Shown here: positions 49,448 to 58,221 of the stretch, one piece after another
Layout: each line of letters begins with the position of its first letter
How positions within the stretch are numbered: position 1 is the first letter of the stretch
Assembly: GCA_004376055.2 (NCBI GenBank)
Contig: CP049016.1
Span: 1,302,001-1,366,000 of the forward strand
DNA length: 64,000 bases
Direction: 5' to 3'
From: Nitrospirales bacterium LBB_01
GTDB taxonomy: Bacteria; Nitrospirota; Thermodesulfovibrionia; Thermodesulfovibrionales; Magnetobacteriaceae
The notes under the pieces: generated by a model
Databases searched by the model: none
Seen by the model: only the letters and a program-made list of their open reading frames with translations
Told to the model about the DNA's origin: nothing
Made by a program: the position numbers and the translations under genes

Positions 49448-49657
49448 TCAGGCTAAGACAACATTTTGTGTGCCTATAAACTCAGATTCCAGCTTAGGGT
49501 CGCCATCCTCAAGCAGCATCTCTATTACTTCTTTTAGATTGTTGTTGATCTCATCAAGTGTTTCAGCCTGAGAATGCGCTCCCGGAAAACCAGGCACATA
49601 CCCAACATATAAACCGGTATCCGAACAGCGCTCAATTACCGCCGTGTACGTTTTCAT
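49448..49657 (-). CDS. hicB: HicB antitoxin
   Basis: A 69-residue HicB: LYVGYVPGFPGAHSQAETLD is the core, followed by NLKEVIEMLLEDG. ATG 49657 is preceded by a leader with ACTATATAACAC, matching the leader of the broken hicB at 48509. It is shorter than usual at the C-terminus and lacks a DNA-binding tail. Confidence 0.9.
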   Translation of the reverse strand: MKTYTAVIERCSDTGLYVGYVPGFPGAHSQAETLDEINNNLKEVIEMLLEDGDPKLESEFIGTQNVVLA

Positions 49658-49751
49658 CGTGTTATATAGTAATACATTCACAGGTGTAAGCGCAACGCCC
49701 TTCATGAGTAAGTGCAGTGGTTTTATCTGATAAAGAACGCGGAGGAAAAGC

Positions 49752-49905
49752 TTCGGCAAAGGGGCGGCAGATGAGGTTTTATCGTTATCTATCTGTGTTC
49801 ATCTGTGGTTTCTATTCTTTTATCTGCGAACATCTGCGCAATCTGCGGATAGTTCCTTGTCTGTGTTCATCTGTGGTTAAAAATCATCTGTAATCTGTGG
49901 ACATA
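49752..49905. repeat. Left direct repeat flanking hicAB
   Basis: A ~150-bp composite of GGAAAAGCTTCGGC, TCATCTGTGGTTTC, CATCTGCGCAATCTGCGG and GTCTGTGTTCATCTGTG that recurs at 50377-50518 in the same orientation. Confidence 0.8.
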
Positions 49906-49907
49906 GA

Positions 49908-50096
49908 TTATACAGCGTTAATAACGGTTTTAACTATTTTATGGTGAAGTGTTTTCCCGGCATGGAAAGGAATAACAATTCGCTTTCCTTCTTTAAAATA
50001 AATTCTGTGGCTGCCTTTTGACCTAATCAAAATAAACCCAGCCTTTAACAACATCGCCTCAGCCTCAAACGCAGTCAGCCGAGGCAGCTTAGGCAC
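49908..50096 (-). CDS. hicA: HicA toxin, slightly shortened
   Basis: A 62-residue HicA: GFILIRSKGSHRIYF with its histidine and VIPFHAGKTLHHKIVKTV. GTG 50096, 9 nt after GGAGG, is preferred to TTG 50105. The C-terminus ends at INAV, some ten residues early, where the flanking repeat begins. It may still be active. Confidence 0.87.
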   Translation of the reverse strand: MPKLPRLTAFEAEAMLLKAGFILIRSKGSHRIYFKEGKRIVIPFHAGKTLHHKIVKTVINAV

Positions 50097-50310
50097 TTGT
50101 AGCAACCTCCGTGGTAAGGATTTCCTTGCTTAAATACTCCTGCCGCTCCTCTTCTGATAATGTTTCAATATAAAGCTCTATGGCTTCTTTTATATTTGAC
50201 AACACCTCTTCAAATGAATCGCCCTGACTCTGACAACCGTCTAATGCCGGACAATAAGCATAATAGCCGCTGTCGTCTTTCTCTATCAAAACGCTGACTT
50301 TATGTGACAT
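50089..50310 (-). CDS. hicB: HicB antitoxin
   Basis: A 73-residue HicB: YYAYCPALDGCQSQGDSFEEV, split as YYAYCPALDGC and GDSFEEVLSN, then IKEAIELYIETL. It overlaps hicA by 8 nt. AGGAGGGGC precedes ATG 50310. Intact. Confidence 0.92.
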   Translation of the reverse strand: MSHKVSVLIEKDDSGYYAYCPALDGCQSQGDSFEEVLSNIKEAIELYIETLSEEERQEYLSKEILTTEVATSA

Positions 50311-50376
50311 AGCCCCTCCTTTTCAGTTTTTCTTTCATCGCGCATTTATTATATCACATCTGTGAAAAACAACGGA

Positions 50377-50518
50377 AAAGCTCCGGCAAAGCGGCACGAG
50401 GTGAGGTTTTTATCTATCTACGTTCATCTGTGGTTTCTATTCCCTCATCTGCGAACATCTGCGCAATCTGCGGATAGTTCCTTGTCTGTGTTCATCTGTG
50501 TTTAAAAAGCATCTGTAA
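50377..50518. repeat. Right direct repeat flanking hicAB
   Basis: Second copy of 49752-49905, running into the last codons of hepT. The two bracket one hicAB module. Confidence 0.8.
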
Positions 50519-50843
50519 TTTTTTCAAATTCAACTACAAGAGACGGGACATCCACCGCAACCGTCTGCCAAACAATATCGAGATTAATATCAAAATAGGC
50601 ATGGATGAGCCTGTTTCTCATATTGATTATGCTCTTCCATGGAATATGAGGGTACTTTTGGCGGCACTCATTTGAAATAGCCGTTGCAGCTTCGCCAATA
50701 ATTTCTATGTCTTTGACAAGGGAAAGCGTCAGCATACGGTTTGTATCCAGTGAACTTCTCGTTTTGCCTTGTGCAAAAGAAATGACCTCTTTTGCCGCAT
50801 CAATCAGATGTTGCATCCGAATCTTATCCTCCCTGCTGCACAT
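50502..50843 (-). CDS. hepT: HepT-type HEPN toxin (DUF86)
   Basis: A 113-residue HEPN RNase with [15 protein letters not shown], then [12 protein letters not shown] and the RxxxxH motif [12 protein letters not shown] 50843 overlaps the nucleotidyltransferase stop by 20 nt. The last codons extend into the repeat at 50377-50518. It appears intact. Confidence 0.9.
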   Translation of the reverse strand: MCSREDKIRMQHLIDAAKEVISFAQGKTRSSLDTNRMLTLSLVKDIEIIGEAATAISNECRQKYPHIPWKSIINMRNRLIHAYFDINLDIVWQTVAVDVPSLVVEFEKITDAF

Positions 50844-51120
50844 ACTGCACCTCTGCCAACTCAACCACCTCCTTACGAAAGTAGCGGCTTAAATCCTCCG
50901 GCGTCCTTAAGTCCACTTTGTGCCCGATAATTTCGCTTAACTCCAGCTCCATACTAGACAGTGTTATTAGCCCGGGTATATGTTCAGGCTCAAACTCCAC
51001 AAGAAGGTCAATATCGCTCTGCGGCCTAAAAGTGCCATGCAGGTATGACCCAAATAATGACAGTTTCTTTATATGATGCCGCTTGCAAAATTCGGCAATT
51101 TCCTTTTTTGGTAAAATCAA
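50824..51120 (-). CDS. mntA: MntA-type antitoxin nucleotidyltransferase
   Basis: A 98-residue minimal nucleotidyltransferase: [20 protein letters not shown] is the GSx10DxD site. AGGAGG lies 4 nt before TTG 51120, which is the likely start; an upstream ATG at 51159 lacks a ribosome site. AMPylation of the HepT partner is expected. Confidence 0.9.
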   Translation of the reverse strand: MILPKKEIAEFCKRHHIKKLSLFGSYLHGTFRPQSDIDLLVEFEPEHIPGLITLSSMELELSEIIGHKVDLRTPEDLSRYFRKEVVELAEVQYVQQGG

Positions 51121-51239
51121 ACAACCTCCTAAGTCTAATGTACACTTAAATATAAACACAATGTCGGCTTAAATCGCAAGAATAGTCAAAAAGGACTCCT
51201 CCTTAATATTTACTAACACAATTTATACTGTAATCGTGT

Positions 51240-51245
51240 TACAAT
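51240..51245 (+). promoter_or_regulatory. -10 element of the 51264 radical SAM gene
   Basis: CGTGTTACAATACT here matches CACGTGTTACAATACT before the GmhA-like gene. The gene starts 18 nt later and has no ribosome site. No good -35 box. Confidence 0.45.
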
Positions 51246-51263
51246 ACTTGTGGTTTAAAAATT

Positions 51264-52640
51264 ATGGATATAAAGAGAGTATCGTTTATAGAGGTCAGAT
51301 CGCCTGAGTCCTACATTTTCAGGCGGTTTCCTATTCCACGTGTTGGTAGTGTGCTGCTATCCACTATTTTAAGCAGCATGGGCTGTGAGGTTAAAGTCTT
51401 CATAGAAGACATAGCCCAGCCGGATTGGAATTTTGTAGAAAGCTCGGACGTTGTCTGCATATCCACGATTACATCTACTGTAAGTGCGGCATACACTACT
51501 GTACTGAGACTTAAAAAACTCGGCATCCCTGTGATTATGGGAGGCGCCCACCCATCTTTTGTCCCCGATGAGTGTCTTGGCTTTGCCGATTTTGTGGTGC
51601 GAGGCGAGGGGGATATTGCACTCCCTGAACTTATCAACTACATGAGAACCGGTACGCCTGACATCAGCACAATAGCCGGAGTGTCATATAAAACCCCAGA
51701 TGGCTCAATAAAGCATAATCCCACCGGAGAGTTTATCCAAGACCTGGATTCGCTGCCCGATGTTGATTTCTCGCTTATATATAAGTGGAAACACTCAAAC
51801 ATTCATCCTGTTGCCACAATGAGAGGGTGCGCCTATAATTGCCGCTTTTGTCTGGTCTCTCCGATGTTTGGAAGAAAGTACAGGTTCCGCTCGGTTAAAA
51901 GTGTTACCGATGAGTTAAAGCGGATAGCCTCTGTATCAAGCTCGCCGCTGTTTTTTGTTGACGATAACTTTGCAGCTAACAGAACGCGTACTAAACAGAT
52001 TATCCGCTTTATGCTTGAAGAGAAAATCACCCCGCGATGGTCTGCCATGATGAGACCCAATGTTGTGAAAGATGAGGAGCTGCTTACTCTTATGGCTCAA
52101 GCCGGAAAATTTACTGCCTGTCTTGGGTTTGAATCAATTACTCCGGAAAGTCTAATAGCGTACGAGAAAAAACAAACCCATCAGGACAACATCGCAAGCG
52201 TCAAGGCTCTCAAAGAGCACGGGATAAAGGTTCACGGCATGTTTGTCTTTGGGGCTGATACCGACACGGTTGAAAGCATCAAACGGACAGTGGATTTTGC
52301 CTCCGAATCAGGCATTGATTCGGTTCAGTTTATGATTCTTACGCCGCTTCCCGGAACTGCCGTATATGAGGATTTAATGTCTGCAGGCAGAATCCTTCAC
52401 ACACAGTGGGATAAGTACGACATCCACCACACCGTGTTTAAACCGGCACTGATGACCCCCTCAGAACTTCACATGGAAACCCTCTTTGCGATGAAAAAAT
52501 TCTATTCGTGGAAGTATGTCTTTAAACGCATCATGACGCTTGATCTATTTTATGGCGCCTTCGGTCTTTACAGTAAAAACATAATCCGTCATGCCGTGAA
52601 AGAGTCTGAAAAATACGTAAAAGATTTTAAGTTAGAATAA
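51264..52640 (+). CDS. Cobalamin-type radical SAM protein
   Basis: A 458-residue enzyme. The N-terminal B12-binding-like domain includes MGGAHPSFVPDECL and VRGEGDIALPEL. Radical SAM core motif MRGCAYNCRFC, FFVDDNFAAN, and FVFGADTDTVES. About 70 helical residues follow. No ribosome site; the -10 sequence is shared with the GmhA-like and SPASM genes, so it belongs to the same regulon by inference. Substrate unknown. Confidence 0.9.
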   Translation: MDIKRVSFIEVRSPESYIFRRFPIPRVGSVLLSTILSSMGCEVKVFIEDIAQPDWNFVESSDVVCISTITSTVSAAYTTVLRLKKLGIPVIMGGAHPSFVPDECLGFADFVVRGEGDIALPELINYMRTGTPDISTIAGVSYKTPDGSIKHNPTGEFIQDLDSLPDVDFSLIYKWKHSNIHPVATMRGCAYNCRFCLVSPMFGRKYRFRSVKSVTDELKRIASVSSSPLFFVDDNFAANRTRTKQIIRFMLEEKITPRWSAMMRPNVVKDEELLTLMAQAGKFTACLGFESITPESLIAYEKKQTHQDNIASVKALKEHGIKVHGMFVFGADTDTVESIKRTVDFASESGIDSVQFMILTPLPGTAVYEDLMSAGRILHTQWDKYDIHHTVFKPALMTPSELHMETLFAMKKFYSWKYVFKRIMTLDLFYGAFGLYSKNIIRHAVKESEKYVKDFKLE

Positions 52641-52663
52641 TTTAGGTTTAAATAAAATAGCTG

Positions 52664-52693
52664 TTGACAAACTTGTTTCTTATTGAATATAAT
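52664..52693 (+). promoter_or_regulatory. Consensus promoter of the tandem cNMP-fold genes
   Basis: TTGACA (52664-52669), 18-nt spacer, TATAAT (52688-52693), the best sigma-70 match in the window. Confidence 0.8.
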
Positions 52694-52741
52694 GTTATGG
52701 CAAGGTTAAATTAAGCGGGTGAAAGGAAAATTGGCACAGAC

Positions 52742-53272
52742 ATGTCTTTAGTAGATGACTTAAAAAGGCAGATTCTGCTCGATGGCATTGAGGGCGGCGA
52801 GTTGGAGAAGGTGGCTGGGATGCTGGATGTGCTCAAGGTATCAAAGGGCGATCCGATATTTAGGGAAAATGAGCAGACCCGCGGTATTTATATGATAAAC
52901 AGCGGCGAGGTTGAAATCACAAAGAAGCTTCCCATAGATTTGAAAACGAAAATGCTGATAACGATGCGTAATATGCAAAACTGCTGTCAAATCAGGAAAA
53001 CACCTTTTGGATGGAGGCAGTTGTTTGCATCCCTGATAGAGGGGCAGTATTTTGGAGAGCTATCCGTGGTAGAGGGTAAAAAGAAACACGGAGCGGATGC
53101 CGATGCTGTCACTGATTGTGAGTTTTATATACTAAGTCCTGATAAGTTTGCAGTAATTGAGGCGACAAGCCCTGTGACTATACTTAAAATGCTTAAAACC
53201 ATAGCGAGGGTTTCCTCTAAAAATCTGAGATACCTGGATAGACAGCTTTTGAAATTGCTTATAGGAATTTAA
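52742..53272 (+). CDS. Cyclic-nucleotide-binding-fold protein
   Basis: A 176-residue cNMP jelly roll without a DNA-binding tail. GDPIFRENEQTRGIYMINSG starts the fold, and FGELSVVEGKKKHGADADA is the phosphate-binding cassette. The conserved Arg before the Ser/Thr-Ala is His here, so cAMP or cGMP binding is doubtful. A paralogue follows 13 bp downstream. Probably regulatory; the target is unknown. Confidence 0.82.
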   Translation: MSLVDDLKRQILLDGIEGGELEKVAGMLDVLKVSKGDPIFRENEQTRGIYMINSGEVEITKKLPIDLKTKMLITMRNMQNCCQIRKTPFGWRQLFASLIEGQYFGELSVVEGKKKHGADADAVTDCEFYILSPDKFAVIEATSPVTILKMLKTIARVSSKNLRYLDRQLLKLLIGI

Positions 53273-53285
53273 AAGGAGCGGATAT

Positions 53286-53816
53286 ATGACGCCTCGTCTT
53301 GAGGATTTAAAAAATCAAGTGCTTTTTGAAAGCCTTGATGACAGCGAGTTGCAGGTAGTGTTGGGGATGCTTAAAGTAGTAGAATTTTCAAAAGGCGCTT
53401 TCATCTTTCAGGAAAATGACCCCACAAAAGGCATCTACCTTATTCACTCAGGGAAGATTGAGATCAAACGAAAGCTGCAGCTTGACACCAAAAGCAAGAT
53501 GCTAGTCATGCTTAGAAACATAAAGAGCGATGAGATCAGACACACAGCGCATGGCTGGGAGAACCGTTTTGCCGTGTTAGAAAAAGGGAGTTTTTTCGGA
53601 GAACTTTCTGTGATAGAGAGCAGAAGAAAGCACAGCGCAGAATGTGCAGCTATGGAGGACACTGTCCTGTTGCTTTTGCCATCTGAGGAATATTTAAAAC
53701 TTGAGGAAACACACGTCTATACTGTCGTTAAAATCTTGAAATCAATTGCTAAAGTTACATCTGGCAATGTTCGTCAACTGGACAGAAGGATACTGAAAGC
53801 TTTAATGGGTACATAG
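53286..53816 (+). CDS. Cyclic-nucleotide-binding-fold protein, paralogue
   Basis: A 176-residue paralogue of the preceding gene, of equal length and pattern: GAFIFQENDPTKGIYLIHSG, then FFGELSVIESRRKHSAECAA. Again His replaces the phosphate-binding Arg, although an Arg lies two residues earlier. The ribosome site AAGGAG is good. Tandem duplication followed by divergence. Confidence 0.82.
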   Translation: MTPRLEDLKNQVLFESLDDSELQVVLGMLKVVEFSKGAFIFQENDPTKGIYLIHSGKIEIKRKLQLDTKSKMLVMLRNIKSDEIRHTAHGWENRFAVLEKGSFFGELSVIESRRKHSAECAAMEDTVLLLLPSEEYLKLEETHVYTVVKILKSIAKVTSGNVRQLDRRILKALMGT

Positions 53817-54129
53817 TCAAGCATATTTCCTCCTTGGCACAAATAAACTTAAGAGCGTTGTCGTGATTGTTTAGTGTGAATGCAGAGGTTGAGTGGGTAA
53901 AAAGTTCTTTAAATTTGACTATTGAATAAAAACAAGTAAGTGTGATAAAATCCTTTCTATAAAAGGTAAAATTGGCTTCGGCATGTTAGCTTGTATTATG
54001 TCGGAGTGAGCGCTAAGTAAGTGGGGGATGAAGTTGACAATAACTTTGCAGTTACAGTGTTTAGTAATACCAGTTAGATAAAATAATGATGGAACATAAT
54101 CTTGTGACAGTATCTCTTGGAGGTCAATA
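53817..54129. other. Non-coding gap before glgA
   Basis: AT-rich, with TTGACT at 53917 and TTGACA at 54034 but no -10 at proper spacing. I see no gene or repeat. Confidence 0.5.
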
Positions 54130-55599
54130 ATGTATATTGTAATGATAGCCTCGGAATGTGCACCAGTATCTAAGGTAGGCGGCCTTGCCGATGTTGTTGA
54201 TGGTTTAAGCTGCGAACTTCTTAGAAAGGGCCATAACGTGGAAATAATCCTGCCTTACTATGATTGCATGAATGTTTCACTTGTTGATAATATTCAGAGC
54301 AATTCGGTGGAGGTTTCTGTGCCATTTAAAGGCAAGCAGATTGCTTGTAGTGTTCATACAGGCATAGTGCGAGGTAATACTTGTTATTTTGTTAAATCGC
54401 ACTCTGATGAGAAATATTTTGAAAGGGGCAATTTCTATGGAGCTGCGGATGATGATGAGCGTTTTGCTCTGTTTTCTGTGGCAGCAGTGGAGTTTTTGGG
54501 TAAGGCTGGTAAGCAGCCGGATGTCATTCACTGTCATGACTGGCAAACAGCCCTCATTCCGGTGCTTTTGCGCTACAAATATAAAAACTCGTTTCTCTCT
54601 AAGACGAAACTTTGTTACACAATACACAACATAAAGCATCAGGGTAAGGTCTCACACAAATTGCTTGATATGGCTGGGCTTAGTCTCTCAGCTTTTCCTG
54701 AGCTTGATGCTATGGCAGATGCCTCAGCACCGGGTTACATGAACCTGATGAAAGGCGGCATTGTTTACTCTGACTATGTTACCACCGTTTCCCCAAAGTA
54801 CGCTACGGAGACGAGGACGTCTAATCTAGGTGAGGGCCTAGAGAGCGTGCTCTCAGCACATGCCTCAAAATATGAGGGAATACTTAACGGCATTGAGTAC
54901 GACATATGGAGCCCAGAGAAAGACCATAACATTCCGGTTAATTACAGTGTTGATAACATTGAGGATAAGTATAAGAACAAGGATGAGCTCAGAAAGAAAC
55001 TGTCGCTAAGAAATGTATTTAAACCTATACTGGCCGTTGTTGGACGACTTGATGCTCAGAAAGGCGTTCATCTTATAAGACATTCTCTGCTATATTCTCT
55101 CAATAAGGGTATGCAGTTTGTCCTTCTTGGCTCTTCACCAGATAAGGAAATAGACGAGTACTTTCATCACCTTAAACACTACCTCAGACGAAATTCCGAT
55201 TGCAGTTTGAGTCTTAGTTACGATGAGGAGCTCTCACACCTCATATATGCAGGTTCCGATATGATACTGATACCGAGTCTTTATGAACCCTGCGGCCTTA
55301 CTCAGTTGATAGCTATGAGATACGGCACAGTGCCAATAGTCAGAAACACCGGCGGGTTAAGTGATACCGTGTTTGACATTGAACTGTCTCAAAAGCCGCA
55401 AACGCAGCGAAACGGTTTTGCCTTTGAGGAGTTTAGTTATGAGGCAATAGAATCCGTTCTTACAAGGGCTCAGTTTGTATGGAACGAAAAGCCCTATACA
55501 TTCAGAGAAATTATGACAAACGCAATGAAATCTGACTACTCGTGGACACTATCGGCTGACAGGTACCTTGGCATTTACAGCAAGATGTTAGGCAGATAA
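54130..55599 (+). CDS. glgA: Glycogen synthase, GT5
   Basis: A 489-residue ADP/UDP-glucose-dependent starch or glycogen synthase. The N-terminal KVGGLADVVDGLSCEL motif binds the sugar nucleotide, and HCHDWQTALIPVLL follows. The C-terminal domain has EPCGLTQLIAMRYG and VRNTGGLSD, with the catalytic glutamate in the EPCG loop. GGAGG is 8-9 nt before the ATG. First of three glycogen-related genes. Confidence 0.95.
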   Translation: MYIVMIASECAPVSKVGGLADVVDGLSCELLRKGHNVEIILPYYDCMNVSLVDNIQSNSVEVSVPFKGKQIACSVHTGIVRGNTCYFVKSHSDEKYFERGNFYGAADDDERFALFSVAAVEFLGKAGKQPDVIHCHDWQTALIPVLLRYKYKNSFLSKTKLCYTIHNIKHQGKVSHKLLDMAGLSLSAFPELDAMADASAPGYMNLMKGGIVYSDYVTTVSPKYATETRTSNLGEGLESVLSAHASKYEGILNGIEYDIWSPEKDHNIPVNYSVDNIEDKYKNKDELRKKLSLRNVFKPILAVVGRLDAQKGVHLIRHSLLYSLNKGMQFVLLGSSPDKEIDEYFHHLKHYLRRNSDCSLSLSYDEELSHLIYAGSDMILIPSLYEPCGLTQLIAMRYGTVPIVRNTGGLSDTVFDIELSQKPQTQRNGFAFEEFSYEAIESVLTRAQFVWNEKPYTFREIMTNAMKSDYSWTLSADRYLGIYSKMLGR

Positions 55600-55674
55600 T
55601 TATAAAAATAAGCGAGCCGTGCAGTTATTAAAGATGCACAGCTGTGTAGTAAATACGTTTTAAAAGGAGAGTAT

Positions 55675-56604
55675 ATGGAAGCAAATTCCGTTAAAACAAA
55701 TTTAGGGGATCATAAAAAACCGGAGGACGGTCACGGTATAGGTTTTTTTGTATCCGATTCCATAAAGTATCCAATAGTTGAACAATACGAGATTCCAACA
55801 GAATATAATATTGATACCTTAGTGTTGCTGCCTGTGAATGAGCAGAACATTTTTCTTTATTGGGAATTAACTGACAAACTGTTGGAGGGAAATTCTATAG
55901 ACCCTGATGCGGTACAATTTATGATAAAGGTTTATGAGATAAAAGCCGTACAGAAAAAAGGCTCTGACAAGAAAGAGATTTATTCTGGGGCAGTCAGCGG
56001 GCGGCTGGGTGAGTTACAAGCTTCAGTGGCTGAGGCCTTTAAGCCAATGTCGGCGGCAATAGGGGTTGAAATTGGGGGCACATTTAAGGAGCTGGTTAAA
56101 TCAAATCAGATTAACATTCCATCTTTTGCGGTGTTGGGGCTTAAGGAGGATTTCTTTAGCACAGGGGTAATATCGCTTCAGGCGGAAAAACCTATAGAAG
56201 AGCCTGTCGTAGAAGAGGCAGTGCCTGATGGCGGCGCACAAGGAGAAGTTGCAGTGTTTAATGGACAATCGGATAATTTCAATAAAGAAATGGAAATAGC
56301 CTCTCAACTTTTGGAAATAAGAAATAAAGATACAGAAAGTATAGAACTGCTGTTTGGATTGCTGGAAAGACTTAGGAATTTCTCAAGCGAAGACAGAGCA
56401 CTGCTTGATGTTATAAAGCGGTTTTATGAGGCAAGGGCAGAGGATGTGCGGTTATTGCACCTATTCCTTGAGTTTATAAAAATAATTGGACTAAAGGACG
56501 ATAACAAGAAGGCTATCCTTGAGTACTTTGAGAGACTGAAGGATGCCTCTGCAACCTCTGGTTCAAGTGATTCAATGATTAAGGACAAGGAGGCAAAGCA
56601 GTGA
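55675..56604 (+). CDS. DUF4912 protein
   Basis: A 309-residue protein with a central DUF4912 region (DTLVLLPVNEQNIFLYWELT) near residues 45-110; the rest is acidic and helical. DUF4912 proteins sit next to glgA and GH57 branching enzymes in several phyla and are thought to bind carbohydrate. AAAAGGAG precedes the ATG. It overlaps the next gene. Confidence 0.83.
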   Translation: MEANSVKTNLGDHKKPEDGHGIGFFVSDSIKYPIVEQYEIPTEYNIDTLVLLPVNEQNIFLYWELTDKLLEGNSIDPDAVQFMIKVYEIKAVQKKGSDKKEIYSGAVSGRLGELQASVAEAFKPMSAAIGVEIGGTFKELVKSNQINIPSFAVLGLKEDFFSTGVISLQAEKPIEEPVVEEAVPDGGAQGEVAVFNGQSDNFNKEMEIASQLLEIRNKDTESIELLFGLLERLRNFSSEDRALLDVIKRFYEARAEDVRLLHLFLEFIKIIGLKDDNKKAILEYFERLKDASATSGSSDSMIKDKEAKQ

Positions 56605-58214
56605 TGAAAGGCTACTGGTTACCGGTATTACATTGTCATTTACCATTTGTCAAACATCCGGAATTTGACTATTTCTTAGAGGAGCACTGGCTGTTTGAGG
56701 CTATCTCTGAAACATATATACCGCTTCTAATGAGATTAAAAAGGCTTGAGGCAGAAAATGTGGATTTTCGGCTGACAATGTCGGTATCGCCGCCGCTTGC
56801 CGAGATGTTTGCCGATGAATATCTGACCGAGCAGTACATAAAGTATATGGACAAGCTGATTGAGCTATCACAAAAAGAGATGAGACGTTTGAAAACCGAT
56901 GAGGGACTTCTACCTGTTGCAGAGTATTATAATAAGCGGTTTTTGGAACTTAAGTCGTTTTTTACAGATGTTTTAGACAGCAGTGTGCTAAATGGTTACA
57001 AGTATTTTTCCCAAAGAGGGCAGCTTGAGATAATTACCTGCGGGGCAACTCACGGCTATTTGCCATTGCTCAGGACGTCTGTCAAAGCGGTAGAGGCGCA
57101 GATAGATGTGGCAGTGCAGTGTCACAGTAACAGGTTTGGCAAAGCACCGGATGGTATATGGCTTCCTGAGTGCGCCTACTATGAGGATTTAGATGAGATA
57201 CTGAAAAAGTTTGGCATAAAGTATTTCTTTTTGGAATCACATGGGCTTGCTAACGGTGTGCCAACTCCAAAGGATTCTGTCCATGCTGCAGTGCACACGT
57301 TAAACGGTCTGGCTGCTTTTGCCAGGGACCCTGAGACGTCGCGACAGGTTTGGAGTTCTGAATCAGGGTATCCGGGAGCTCCCGAGTATCGTGATTTTTA
57401 TCGTGACATTGGTTACGATTTGGATAAAGACTACATTGGGCCATACATATCGCCTGATGGCAACAGGGTATTTACCGGAATAAAGTATTATAGAATCACA
57501 GGGGAGACGGAAAACAAGCTGCCATATGATCCACATTCAGCGTTTCATAAAACGAAATTTCATGCCGAGCATTTTTGCATGGCACGGTATAAGCAGGCGG
57601 ATGAGCTTGCCGCAGTGATGGACAGGCCGTCGCTCATCGTCTCACCGTATGACGCCGAACTCTTTGGTCACTGGTGGTTTGAGGGCCCGGACTTTATTTA
57701 TCACGTAATGTCACAGTTTGTAAAAGACGGAACCATAAAGCCGATAACAGCTATTGATTATCTCAACGATTATCCTAAAAACCAGACAGTATCTCCAAGA
57801 CCGTCATCGTGGGGAGAAAACGGCTACTATGAGATATGGCTAAATAAAGACAACGGCTGGATATACAGGCATTTGCACTTTATGGCAGATACGATGGAAA
57901 AGCTTGCCGACGAGCACTACAATATGGATGATGATGAGTCTGAGGAAACGTTACTGAAAGCCAGGGTATTAAATCAATTGGTAAGAGAATTGTTGCTTGC
58001 TCAAAGCAGCGACTGGGCATTTTTGATAACTCAGGGCACAGCAATTGAGTATTCTGAAAAAAGGACAAAAGAACACATATCAAACTTTAACGCACTTCTG
58101 AAAAGTTTTAACGAAAACGCTGTTGACCTTGAGTTTATACAATGGCTTGAATACAAAAATTCAATATTTGAATTTCTTGACTTTAGGGTGTATGCAGATG
58201 TGGTGAACTCTTAA
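56601..58214 (+). CDS. GH57 1,4-alpha-glucan branching enzyme
   Basis: A 537-residue GH57 enzyme with the DUF1957 C-terminal domain. HCHLPFVKHPEF is motif 1. LPECAYYED has the nucleophile glutamate, and SPYDAELFGHWWFEG has the acid/base aspartate. It introduces alpha-1,6 branches into the glucan from GlgA. GTG 56601 or ATG 56604 follows AAGGAGG. It overlaps the DUF4912 stop. Confidence 0.93.
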   Translation: MMKGYWLPVLHCHLPFVKHPEFDYFLEEHWLFEAISETYIPLLMRLKRLEAENVDFRLTMSVSPPLAEMFADEYLTEQYIKYMDKLIELSQKEMRRLKTDEGLLPVAEYYNKRFLELKSFFTDVLDSSVLNGYKYFSQRGQLEIITCGATHGYLPLLRTSVKAVEAQIDVAVQCHSNRFGKAPDGIWLPECAYYEDLDEILKKFGIKYFFLESHGLANGVPTPKDSVHAAVHTLNGLAAFARDPETSRQVWSSESGYPGAPEYRDFYRDIGYDLDKDYIGPYISPDGNRVFTGIKYYRITGETENKLPYDPHSAFHKTKFHAEHFCMARYKQADELAAVMDRPSLIVSPYDAELFGHWWFEGPDFIYHVMSQFVKDGTIKPITAIDYLNDYPKNQTVSPRPSSWGENGYYEIWLNKDNGWIYRHLHFMADTMEKLADEHYNMDDDESEETLLKARVLNQLVRELLLAQSSDWAFLITQGTAIEYSEKRTKEHISNFNALLKSFNENAVDLEFIQWLEYKNSIFEFLDFRVYADVVNS

Positions 58215-58221
58215 AAAATAT

